Of a stretch of DNA of 64,000 nt, positions 41,701 to 54,087 are shown piece by piece. Origin of the DNA: Pegea sp. RAD2-039 (Eukaryota > Chordata > Thaliacea > Salpida > Salpidae); assembly GCA_034620365.1 (NCBI GenBank), contig JAQGEQ010000263.1, positions 1,178,001 to 1,242,000 of the forward strand, read 5' to 3'. The notes beneath the pieces were generated by a model. That model was not told where the DNA came from and did no database searches. It was given only the letters and a program-made list of their open reading frames with translations. A program made the translations under genes and the position numbers. How positions within the stretch are numbered: position 1 is the first letter of the stretch; each line of letters opens with the position of its first letter.

Positions 41701-44047
41701 AAATTTAAGTTATTCGAGTTAATATTAAAAGTAAAAAATTGTTTTAAAACTCGATAATTTCTAGTTGATTATTTTTTGTTTTTTGGCCAAACTTAAAAAT
41801 TAATTAAGTTTGATAACTCAGTTATTAGTGGACTTGACTATTAGCCTCCAAATTTAAGCAAAAGTTCTTTTTTTAATTTAGTTATTAATGTATAAAGAAA
41901 AGATAAACTTCAGATTTAGTTAGCTTAGCGAGATAAAGATTTTCTTTCAGATATTTTTGATATAAATTGAATAATGCAACCAAGTAAGGTGTGAAAAGAA
42001 AAATCACCTGGTTTTTCTCATTAGTACATAAAATTACTAGCTTAAGAAATGTTGAAGAGTATTGAATCATTGTCATGATATTTACAACTGAACGTTAGTG
42101 AGTAAAAAAAAGAATTGAGAATTGAAGCACGAGCGACATTTAAGACTTTCAATGCATTTGTGAGGAAACCTGCTGTCTGAATAGCGGTCTGTTTTAGACC
42201 AACAAAAACTGCTGTTAGTTGTGAGCAAGGAAGACAGTGTGAGTGCTTAAGGCTTGTTTACACTAGACAAACAATTTGAATACAGGTGCATTTCAAAATA
42301 AAGTTAGAATCATTATAGTTTTAGAAATCACTGAATCACAGCTAAATATCTCGATGTGATGAATTGTATCTTAAAGAATAATCTGTTGACTTTTATTTTG
42401 ATGAAAGTTTTAATGAAATGAAATAGTGCTTAATGAAAGAATAAGTGAAAGTACTTTTACTGTTTAATTTTATTGTGTAATTTTGTGAAAATCCATTTAT
42501 GTTTATAACTGATTAAATCTTTTCATTTTTTCGTTTAAAGCTAAAGCTTAGAAAGAAACAATTTATCTTATTATGTATGCAAAAACTTAAAAGGATAATT
42601 TCAAACTCTATAGAGGCTGAGTAAGTAAATAAAAGCTCATTGAAACAATTTTAATTAAAAAATTACAGAAAATATTTTATTACTGTAGTAGAGCGTTTAT
42701 GTACTCTTCTTCAATAAATCATTTTATTTTAAAAGATGATTGCTTTGCATTAGTTTAATTAAAATAAGTGAAGTTTAAAAAATTAAACAGTTTTGAAAAT
42801 AAGATAAGTATTATTTTTAATCATTTTGATCTAACAGTGTAGCTTCGATTTTTTTAAGATTTTATTATTTGAAAATGTTTAATATTTTGTATAATCATAT
42901 TTAAGATGTTTATATTTGTAAATAATTGTTTTATTTTATAATTATTCTTTAATTTGATAACAGTTTTTAGTTTTAAATCTCAAAAAAGTTTACTTAAAAA
43001 ATAATCTTGTTATATAAATTGTTCATTTTTGAAAGTTTTTGTTTTGCGATAAATAAAAAATTAAAATTAGATTGAAAAAATAATATTTATTAAACTATAA
43101 TTTAATTATTTGAAAATATTTTATTTTATTTCAATTAAATATAAAACATTCATTCTTCAATTACGTCAAAATAAAAGTTATCAAGAAATTGGTATTTTAT
43201 ATATTAAATTAGAAATAAATCAATAATTTGTTGATATTTTTTATCACGTTTTTTATACTTTCTTAATAATTTTATTTAATTATTTTGTATTAATTAAAAA
43301 ATTTTCAATAAGATTAGTTTACTCTTTCAAAAAGTTAAATATAAAGTTTGATATTGAAGTTATTCATTACTCAAGGTTTTTTATAGAATTATAATCCAAG
43401 CTTAAAGTTTAGATAAGCCAAAGACTTCTCTAACTGCTAAGTTATTATGATACGTCATTAGATTAAAAGTATTTGAATAAATTATGGAATTGTACAGATG
43501 TACAACTTTTTTTTTCTATTTTAATCTAGATTAAAAAGCTTTTATGTTCAAAATGAAATTTAGCTGAAAAATTTTGAGTTTATCGTTAACTTTGAATAAT
43601 TGTAGATTCTAGACAAATGTAGAACTGTTGGTGTTTAGTTGATTTACCAAATTGTTGAGCATGACGCTTTTAGCAAGTAATGAAATTTTCAAAACAAACA
43701 TTCTTTGAATAGAATTTCAAGAATTTAGAAAGACAGAAAGTTTTTACTCTTAAAATTTTGTTGAAACAGTTCATTTACTACTTTTACTAATAGATTAAGT
43801 TAAATTAATAAATTTTATGATGATAATTATTAAAAATATATTTAAAACTTGAGAAGAAATTATTAACATTAAAAGAAACCAAATAAATCCAGCAACAAAT
43901 TTAACCAATCAAATGATATTTTCCACAGGAACTCGTAGGTGATGATCTGCTTGGAGAATTGTGAATAAACTTATCCTCTTAGATATTTTATTCAACTTCA
44001 GACTTTGTGTTGATTTTTAAAAGAATTTTTCTCCAAAACTAACAACA
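35770..44047. other. Long AT-rich region without a recognised gene
   Basis: No exon could be supported in these 8.3 kb. It includes an (AAAT)n microsatellite at about 36484-36505 and a hairpin at 38653-38703. A 113-codon open stretch at 40291-40632 is the longest, but it begins at TTG, has no family resemblance and no clear splice context. The region may contain the promoter or 5' UTR exons of the secreted VWC/TSP1 gene. Confidence 0.5.
38653..38703. repeat. Perfect 19-bp inverted repeat (hairpin)
   Basis: TATAATTGTTTAATTTATT at 38653-38671 is followed, after a 13-nt loop, by its exact reverse complement at 38685-38703. The stem is AT-only except for one G:C pair. It could be a MITE relic, a hairpin RNA precursor or a chance product of AT-rich DNA, although 19 perfect pairs is long for chance. 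Confidence 0.6.
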
Positions 44048-47000
44048 ATGAAGAATCAATGTCCGAGAAGCTTTCAACTGATTTTCATTTGTTTTGTGGT
44101 GGCTCTGTTTTATTTCAATAAAATAGATGCTAGATCTCATAAGCGAAGATCTCCAGTCTCAAATTTGGATTCACATACAAGATTAGATCAACTAGATACA
44201 AGCTCTCCTGCATCAACAAGAAGAAAGCAACATCATCGTCGTAAACATTCTAAGTTCCACAATATTACAGAGCAAGACCTCCAGCATAAACCTGAAGTTA
44301 GACTTCAACTTTCCAATGATTACAGTGAGTTGAAATTTTTTCAACTAACTAAAAATTATTATTTTTAAAAAAGTATTTTTCTTTCTTAGAAAAGCATTTT
44401 AGCATTTTTGCGAAAATTCTTTGAAAATATTTATTTAAATAAGGAGTTTATTATTCAATTTTATTCTATTTTTAAAATATCAACTTTGCTTTAAAAATAA
44501 TGACTTAATTTCAAAATATGGTTACTAACTAACTCAAACCAAACAAAAAGATTAGTTGTAATAAATTTATCTATCATCCAAAGATTAATTACATCCTTAT
44601 CTACACCTTATACCAAATATTTTACAGATACAAGTCTTTATTACCATCACAATGCGTAAAATCATTTATTTAAATCTTAATTTTGTACGAATAGCATTTG
44701 CTGAATCAAAAAGACAACTTAATTACGATTTATAGTACAGCTATTGTTATAAAGACATAAAAAGATTGCAATTATGATAAATATTTTTAACTTTAATCAA
44801 TGGTATTCTTTCATGTGCTAAAAACAATAAAATTGAAATTAAATTAGAAAATAACAGAATGAAAGTATGGTTAAAGATAATTTGTTAAAAAAACAACTTA
44901 AAAAACTTCAAATCATTTCATATTAAGTACAAATTCAGCTTTAATTAAAGAATCTATTTTTTGTGGTATTATCAGCAAGGTTTTAGATATTTTTTAGATT
45001 TCCATAAAGATACTTTATAATTGTTTCATAAAGTTCAAGTTGTGACCATAAAAATGCTCCTTATAAACCAATCATTGTTTAGAAGAAAGCTCCCAAGTTT
45101 TATTCTGATGTTAAAATAAAAATATATTTAATCTTGAAATCCAAACTTTTATTTAAACAATGAAAGTACAAAAATTAATCTTCTAATGTAATTAACAGCT
45201 TTACTTAAACAATTTTATCTCTGAATAAGTCTTTAGAAAGTAGCATTGAAATATAAAAAGATAGTTCTGCTGTAGAAAGTTTCTTTTAACCTAATGTTTT
45301 CTAACCAAAAAAATTTTAAACTTTCTTTATAAAGTTGAATATAATGTTGACTTATCACTAATTTACTAAGGTTAATTTAATTTCAAAATTTATTAAGTCA
45401 GTGTTGACTTCAATTATTTCAAGAACATTTGCACGCAATGAGCCCTTAAGAATTCCTTTTATTGTCAATTAAAAAAAGCTTTCAAACAAGAACTTGTCAT
45501 TGGTAAAAAATTCAAAGTATGAAAAGCAATTCACATTTTTGGTAAATTTAAAGTAAAGAAATTGATACTATAAAATAATACAATTGATTGACTGTGACAA
45601 AAATATGAATGAATACTTACGACTAGTAAACCATAAGAGCCGGTTTTACAAAAATTAAATTCATGAATGGGTCTTCTTGTTACATAAAATTGTCTGATTA
45701 TTAATTAAACCTTTTATTCAAGAGGAAGCAGATATGTATAAGTAAAAATCAAAATCCAATTAGTAAAGTAATCAGTTTTTAACCTAATCTTCTACTTAAA
45801 TAGATTATATGGTTTTACTTTTGGAAAGTATAAACAGTAATATGAGGTGATTATACGATCAATCGTTCTGCATATAATCGGTATTATAATATATTTTAGG
45901 AAGCTTTAAGACTTATCCATAATACTGGCAGCTGTTACTAGCTGATGTAATAGTTTTTTAGCCGTCAGTTTTATTGTTTGTAAAAGTTAGTAAGTAAACA
46001 TTTTCTAAAAACATTTATCATCATAAGCTCTTTTAGTTGGGCTTACTTAAACAACTCAAAATAATTAATACAATTGAAGGACTAGACAATACATTTCATT
46101 GTACTTATATTTGTTTAAAGTTTGTGCTAAAATTCATACTGATGAAAACCAAACTTATCTTTTTTTCATAATATTAAAAAATAGAACAACTTTTAAATGC
46201 ATAATGAACGAAAAACTTTTAAATATTGTTTAGATAATTTAACCATTTAACAAACGATGACATTATTGATAATGACAAAATTTATGTTTAAAATCGTTTG
46301 AACCACAAATGAAGCAAGTTTGAACTGATTGATTAATATAACTCTGTGATGATTAGAAATATGGTTTGCCTTAGGCTTAAGCTTTTAAATATCATTTTCT
46401 AAAATGTATCAAAAGTTGGTTAAATACTTGAAAACTCAACAACACTTACAAACTTGAAATTACTTTTTGAAAAGTGCTGAAAATATTCAGATGATTTGAT
46501 AAATATTATCTTTTCAATTTTATTTATAGCTTTGAAAAAAGTTTATTAAATTTGCACTACATATACTCGTTTTTTTATTTGAATTTTTTAAAAAGTTTAA
46601 AATAAAATCATGACGGAAGCAAGCAATTTTAAAATAGTAATTTTAAATTATTAGAAGCAGGTGCAAAAAATGAGTCTTTAAACCATTAAAACGAAAAAAG
46701 TCTTTCACATGTCAAAAAGTATTTCAAAATTTTATAAAACTTTTCACTTTTACTTATAAAAAAATTGTTCTTATTATTATTGAACGAAAAGTATAATCTG
46801 TAAAAATTGAATTATTCGTCTATTTCCTTATCCTATTATCTTGTGATTTGTAGCCAAACTTTTATGTCTTCTAAGCTTAAAAAAACTTGGTTTGCAAACG
46901 TAATGACAAAAGAAAATTCCTCTTTTAACTTCTGTTTCTTCTCGTGCTGTGATTTTTAACACTGTACAGTTTTATTGAACAAACTTTGCACTGTTCGTGC

Positions 47001-50000
47001 TTAGCATACATTTTATTTTGAATAACTTTAACATTCATTTTTCAAAATACACAGACTTATTTGTTAAGTTTTAAGTTGACAAAATTCAAGTTAATTAGTT
47101 TGTAGTAACATTGTAAACTTTCATTTACCCAAATGAACTTTAATCTAATCTTTATATATTATTGTAATTACTTGTTTTCAAAGAGAAATAAGTCAACCTT
47201 TTATCTATGTAGAATTGTTCTTAGTAATTACCATTAGCTTAATTTTATATAAATAAATATTGGTACTTCGAAAGCTGACAATTTCTATATGAGATTTCAA
47301 AGTATTTCAAAAAAAGTGTTTTTAATTATTGAATTTCTAATCAAAACTGTTCTTTTTATTTTCATTTTAAATCGCAGAAAAATGTATAAACTTTTGAACG
47401 AGTATCAGAATAAAAAGTATCTAGTACTATAAATTATAACAAAATGTTACATATAAAAAATTAAATTAGCAAAATAAATGTAAATACTTTGATATGTTTT
47501 AAATCACACCTAAAAACTTTAAAACAAAACTAACAAAGTTTTAGAAAACTTTTAAACAATATCTACTGTTAGAATGAAAATTATAAAGCAATTATGTGTC
47601 TACTTAAACGGGAATTTTATTACGACTAAGTCATTACAGTTTCTTTTTCTCTCAAAAAGTTAGATATCTAAATGATATTTTCTAGGAATATCCATAGCTT
47701 GTCACTGAATGCAAAATTCAAAACTACTTTTATTTACTTTATACACTTTTTAAATAAAATGTGTTTATTAAACAGAATGATCTTTTTGTATTTGATGAAT
47801 TGTTTGAAGTATTTATCTATTATATCTCTTCCTGTAAATTGTTGATCATTTGTCATTAGAATGAAGTTGAAAATTTATTCTATTTTTATTTTACTCCGTC
47901 TTACTTCTTGAGTATAAAACTCAAACTCTCTATTTAATTCAATTCTGCTCTTCTAATATGTAAATTAAGATTTTCCTAATTTCAGTGTGCTTTATCTGAT
48001 CAGCAGTCAGAGTCACTTTCAAAGTTTAACTTTATTCAAAAAGTTTAAAAAAACTTTTTGTTGCTTTCTAAGTATTAATGTAAGCCTCTTTGTTAATTGA
48101 TTTTTTCAAAGTACTTATATTTAAAGATATTTTTAACAGATTTATTTTACTAACAAAAGAATGTTTTGAAAGTTTGAACAAAATTACAAAAGTATGCTTG
48201 CTTATTACATCTTTATTAAAAACCACAAAATCAATCATTTAAGCCAAAGGATTTAAAACTAGAAGTAAAAGATATATAATTTAGAAGATATTTGAATGCG
48301 CCAAAATTTTACCGAGACTAGAATGAATTTCATTGAAATAAATTACAATTGCTTTATATACGATTGCTTTTCTTAAACAAGGAACAAAAATGTATTTTTT
48401 CAATTATGGGTTAATATGCTTGTTTCTTTTTTACATATGCTTGCAAACAGCACAAACTTTATTCTTATTTTTATCGCGCTTTTTTAAGACGTATAAAAAT
48501 TCGATTTAATGTTTTATAACTTACTTTTTTACAGTTTACAACTTATTCATATTATTGATATTTAATTATCTATTTATAAAGTATTAAAAAAAACACTTAT
48601 TTCAACTTTTAATATTATTTTTTATTCAACAAAAACTTTTTGAAAAATCGAAATTAAATGTTTTTAAAGATAACATCATAAAAAAAGATTTTCATTTAAA
48701 ACTTCAGTTTGAGATTTATTGTATCAGCAAAACATGAATGTCTGATGCTGACTTTAGAGTCAATTTATTTATAAACTTATCCTCATAAATACAGAAATTA
48801 TTTTCAAGCTTTTTTTTTCCGGTGGTATTCTTGGAATCTTCAAATAGTTTTTATAAAACGACCACACACATTGAAATGAAGTTTTGTCAGAAATTTAATA
48901 TTAGAAGTTGAGAAAATAGTAATCTTAAATCGAATTAAAACTTTTTCAAAACCGCATTACGTGAAGATAATTCAAAAATAACTTCAGCAAAAAACTTTTT
49001 AGATAAATCAATCAACTTATTCTTACAAAGAAAACTATTTTAGGTGAAAGATGCCGACTTGGACAACTAAACTCAGAAGAAATGCAAATTAATTGGCTTA
49101 GAAATGATTGTGAACATTGCAGTTGTACCGAAAATTATCAGGTCCTTTGTCAAAAGACTAACTGTCCTGAACTTACATGTGGTCACCCTGTCCATGTCGA
49201 AGGAGAATGCTGTAGAATGTGTCCAGGTTCTTTTCAAATCGATTTACTCCAAAGATTTCATCAACTTCTTTGATGACAGAGAAGTTATGTCGAACTGATG
49301 ACGGAAGATACTTTAAACACGGTGCTCACTGGCATTTAGATGATTGTACATCTTGTGAATGTCTTCATGGAGATAAAAAGTGCTCTGTAGAAGATTGTGA
49401 ATGGAAGTCATGTCCCAACGCAATTAAAGGCAAGTTACTTTCTCAAATCACTGATGAGGACTAAAATGTCTTTTTTGTTTTAGTACCGGGAAAATGCTGT
49501 CCAATTTGTCCTGACTCATCTTGTTTAAGTGATAATGGTGAAAACCAAACAGCGGGAGCTGTATGGAGTGAAGGTTCTTTTCTTAATTTCTACAAATCTA
49601 ATTTTTATTGAATTTTTTTTTGCAAAAGATTTTCTACTTAATTTGCTTTTATCGAGATTTTGAATAATAAAATCGAGTTATAAATTATAGGATTCTGTAC
49701 GAATTGCTATTGTCGAAAAGGCGAACGAATTTGTGCTGATGAGAAATGTCCTCATATCAATTGTACAAACCCATTTCGAAGTCCTGAGAGTTGCTGCTAC
49801 AAATGTGAAGGTGTGTTTACTTGAAATGGAAACTTATTTGATTTGAACAAAATATTACTATAGAAGCTCACATTAAAATTTAATTAAAATAGTTTCGTTC
49901 AAAAACTTCTATTTCTTGAAATTGTTTGTTCAAAGTAGAAAATCTTTCAAATTAAATTTGAAGAACTTTAAAAGCTATTTAAAAGTGTTCTGAATTATTC

Positions 50001-53000
50001 TACCTCACAATTGATCATTATAGTTTAATCAACTTACACTAAAGTAGGTATAACGATTAGCCAATAAAACTTACAACGATTCTAATAGTTATATAAGTTG
50101 ATTACTTCATACAAGTCAAGCTGAATCGATGCTTTCATATAAAAGTTGTTTAAATTATTGTTCATCTTTTAAGTTAAAATAAATAAATTCAGATGCCGGA
50201 AAGCAATTGATAACAGAACAACTATAGAGTCAAACTCTAAAGCAGAAAATATTCCAAATGTGGTATGAGAAAGCGTTTCTTTTCCCCTTTCTCATTTCTT
50301 TCATTGGGTTTTTGAAACTGTATCGCTTTTATTGCTTTAACAATATTATTTTTACTCATTTTATAGCAATATTAGCTTTTGGTTACTTTCACTTTTTTGT
50401 GGATAATTTTAGACAGGTATTTCTTATTTATTCTTAATTGGTAAATTCTTAAGAGTATAGTTATTCAAAGAAGTAAAAGCAAACTGTATTTGGCTTAAGG
50501 CTGAGTTTGATCAACATGAAAAGAAGCGGTAACAATAAGTTAGATTTATTTAACTTTAACATGTGTTGTGCTATTTAGTTTGATATCATAAACAAAATTA
50601 AATCAAGATCTATAACATCCAAGCTAGAAATATTTCACAAAAATTGCTTCACTTTATTGAAAACAATCAATGCAAAAATTTGATCAAAATAAGCTTTGAG
50701 CTTATAACTGAGGCACTTTCATAAAATCAATTCTGATAAATTTATATAAACTATAAACTTATATAATTTTGAGAAATTTTCAACTAGTTTTTTTACACTT
50801 ATTTTTCATATATCTTTATTCTATAACGTTTTTCATAACTGGTTAACTTATGCCTCAAGTATTTAAAACATTCTCTGTATTTAGCAGTTTAATAACGATT
50901 TAACAAATTGTTTTTAATTACTACGTGTTCGAGGGTTTTCTAGAAATCTAAAACCAATTTTCTAAACATAAACTTTATGTTTCAACAATTTCAAGAAACT
51001 CAGCAGAGTTTAGTTTCTAAATTTTTTATATTAGAACCACTTATGTCTTCTTTTGCATCTGTATCAATGGTTTAGTTACTCAATCACTTGACCGGATGTA
51101 TAGTGACCTTAGACAGTAACAATTGAGGTCAGCCACTTGTAAGTTAATTACAGACTTTCCTTGTTCTACATGAGCTGCTTACTAGGGCTAATGGGGTAGG
51201 TTATTTTAAAGAAAGAGATCTAGGAAAGAATTGAAGACACACCAACTTCCTTCAATAATTAATTGAGTTGTAACATCAACCATGTACTTGTTTACAGATG
51301 CAGTTGAGTGTGTTCTCTCTCAATGGAATTCTTGGGGGGAGTGTCCCATTCAAGAGTGCGGAGGTGGATTACGTCGAAGATATCGGACTATTTTAACAGC
51401 TCCCAAAAACGGAGGAGCATTTTGTCCTCACATGAGTGAAGCACAACTGTGTCCTCAAACTCCATGTGATGGTAAGACTAACTCGAAATGGTTTCTGGGT
51501 TTCTAATTATTTGTCACTTGAACATCAGACTTGCCGGTTTGTCCGGTAACTGAATGGAGTTCTTGGAGTCATTGCACAGCAACTTGTGGAAATGGAAAGC
51601 GTTTGCGAATGAGAGAACATACTAAAGTCACAAAAGCTTTAATGACGTCATTAATCGATTGTTCGACAACTCATTTGCAGGAAAGTATGAGTTGTTATAC
51701 AGGCACCTGCCAGTTATCTTATGTCCCAAAAAATATTGGTGAGTTGTATTTGTTTAGTAGAACAGCAGATAGCTTTTTGTTCACATTCAATTTTCTTGTA
51801 GCAAAAATTATATTCAAATCGCGAGCTAAGTCAATATTTAAAAAGATTTTTCTAAGCTTCACGGCTTTGTTATATATGGTAGTCATGAGAATAAGTCATA
51901 TCTTATTCAAATAGTATTTGTTTACTTGATAAATAGTTTATTTTGAAATTATGAAAATGAAAACTTGTTTAATTTCTGTAATTCAAACAATTGCAATTGA
52001 GGTTTGGGAGTTTTATCTCGCCGCTTTCATATCCAGTTTAAATGATTTAATTTGGTTTTTAAGGTGCTGTTGATCTTGTGAATGGTATCCACTGCGCTGA
52101 GACTGTATGGATGGATTGGAGTCCGTGCTCGACAACTTGTGGTCCAGGTGTTAAGACCAGGGTGCAAAAAGAAATTGCTTCAACGGAAACAAACAAACGT
52201 TGCCACCTTTTAACTGAATTGTCCAGGTGTCATGAAGCTGACTGCAAAAGTACTTGTAAGTTTTGACTTGTTGAAAAAATATCAAAATAAATTGACATGA
52301 CAACTTATTAAATATTTTCTGCCTTAACTTTTAATCGATTTTCTATGTTGTGATAATATGATCTTGTTAATTTTCAAAACTGTTTTTACATTGTCATAAC
52401 TTATCTATGTGGTCAAATATTTAGGTTCAAATTTTTATTATCCATACAAACTTTGAAAACTTCTAAGTTTGCTCGAATTTCTATCATATCTGATGCTATA
52501 AAAACAAACAAAAAAAAGAGAATTATTATGATTATTTTCAAATAAACCTATACTATAATACTTGACTTAAAATAACATATTTATCAGTTTTTACAAAAGC
52601 TCATGTAGAAATTAAAGATATTTACAAACTTCAAATCATATTATAAGTTTTTTTAATATTTTAAATTCATTATTTTAAGCAGCTGTCCACTGTAAGGTGA
52701 CACCTTGGAATCAGTGGTCGACGTGCTCAGTTTCTTGTGGAGAAGGAAAGAGAATAAAACAACGAAAAGTTCTGCGTGCTCCTACTGAAGATGGGAAGGA
52801 ATGTCCTGAATTAATAATTTCAAAAATTTGTAGAATGCCAGCTTGCTTAGAAGAAAATTATGAACTAATTGAAAAAGGTAAAAATCTGTAATATTTCCTG
52901 TTTTTTGAGTGAAAGTAATTTCTTATTTTTTGAGTCTCAGCCAATTTGTCAATTAACTTAACTATTTATACATTGATGGTTGTTAGTCAGGTTTAATTTT

Positions 53001-54087
53001 AAAATCATTTCAAGTTTAACCGTATTTTTCCTGGCCATTTACGTCAACATCACGATAATCTATTCAAACAGCGGGTAGTGCATCTTGTCGATGACGTTTA
53101 TATAAACTTCAATCTTTCAATTTGTTATTTAAAAGTTTCAAAAACTACAACAACAAATTTTCTATTTTATTTTTAAAGCCGTCCAAGTCAAAACCTTAAA
53201 TATTATGACTATTAATTTGTTATTTTATAGTTGAGGTTATAGTTATACTTTTGATAAATTAAAAATGAATGAATTAACCTTTGAGTAATAAGGTAAAAGC
53301 AAACAAAATATGATATTGGATATACTTTAAAGCAATATATTTTAAGAAAAACTTTAAAAGTAAAAGTTTGTTTTTGAAATTGAAGTTTTATGTAAACTTT
53401 GAAGAAAATTTATTTATGGTAAATCAAACCAAGTTGTTGTCAGTTACAAACATCCTAGCTTTTAACATATCAAAATGTTGTTAAAAAATTTAGAAGAAAA
53501 TTAAATTCTGAGAAACTAGAAAAAAATATTTTTTATCTTACAAAATTATAGCAACTAAATCAAACTAGTCTTAAACTGAAATATGTATTTGTTACTCTTG
53601 ATTTTAAGACAGATATAAATAAAAGCTTTAAGTTGATTTTATACTTAAAAAATATAAAACTTTTAGAGTAGCAAGAAGAATACATTTTAAATCAAAACGA
53701 AACAAATTGTAGCAACAAACTTTGCTGTCATTTCATATACTTATAAGCTTTAGTTACAAAAAGTTTCTTTACTTAAATATTGAATAGAAAAAGATAGAAG
53801 AGATAATTATTACAATTTCCTCAGCTCATGTAGTTTCTGTAACAATTTTTACAAAATACAACTTTTGAAAAAAGATCGACGCTTTTAATTTCTTTATTTT
53901 TCCAGATGAACAATGTATAGACGAAAATGGATTACACAGATCTGAAGGAGAAACCTGGAACCCTGAAGAATGTCTTACATGCCAATGTACTAACCATAGA
54001 AAAGCTTGCCAATTGATGTACTGTCCGCCTATAGAATGCGAGAACCCAATCAAATTTCCAGGATTTTGTTGTAAGCTTTGCGGCTAG
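44048..54087 (+). CDS. Secreted multidomain protein: 3 VWC, 4 TSP1, 1 VWC
   Basis: Ten exons join to 591 residues: 44048-44324, 49044-49226, 49280-49429, 49484-49573, 49691-49810, 51298-51471, 51529-51738, 52064-52255, 52680-52877 and 53906-54087. A signal peptide (LIFICFVVALFYF, cleavage probably after about residue 28) is followed by a basic Arg/His/Lys-rich stretch. Three von Willebrand C domains follow, each with CxxC-type spacing and ending GECCRMCP, GKCCPICP and ESCCYKC. Four thrombospondin type 1 repeats come next, with WNSWGEC, WSSWSHC, WMDWSPC and WNQWSTC cores (CGGG, CGNG, CGPG and CGEG). A final VWC ends FCCKLCG. Every intron is phase 1, the signature of exon-shuffled extracellular modules. 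VWC proteins often bind BMP/TGF-beta ligands, and TSP1 tryptophans are C-mannosylation and glycosaminoglycan-binding sites, so an extracellular signalling or matrix role is inferred. I do not recognise a named orthologue. Confidence 0.93.
44325..49043 (+). other. 4.7-kb first intron of the VWC/TSP1 gene
   Basis: AT-rich, with no exon or recognised transposon on either strand. It separates the signal-peptide exon from the first VWC exon, as is usual for a regulatory first intron, but I cannot point to a specific element. Confidence 0.6.
51080..51220 (-). mobile_element. SINE fragment, copy C, in intron 5 of the VWC/TSP1 gene
   Basis: Read on the minus strand, this shares AGCCCTAGTAAGCAGCTCA, AAGGAAAGT and CTAAGGTCACT, in the same order, with the SINE copy at 19.9-20.3 kb. 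Only the middle and 3' body is present; the tRNA-like head is missing. Confidence 0.55.
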
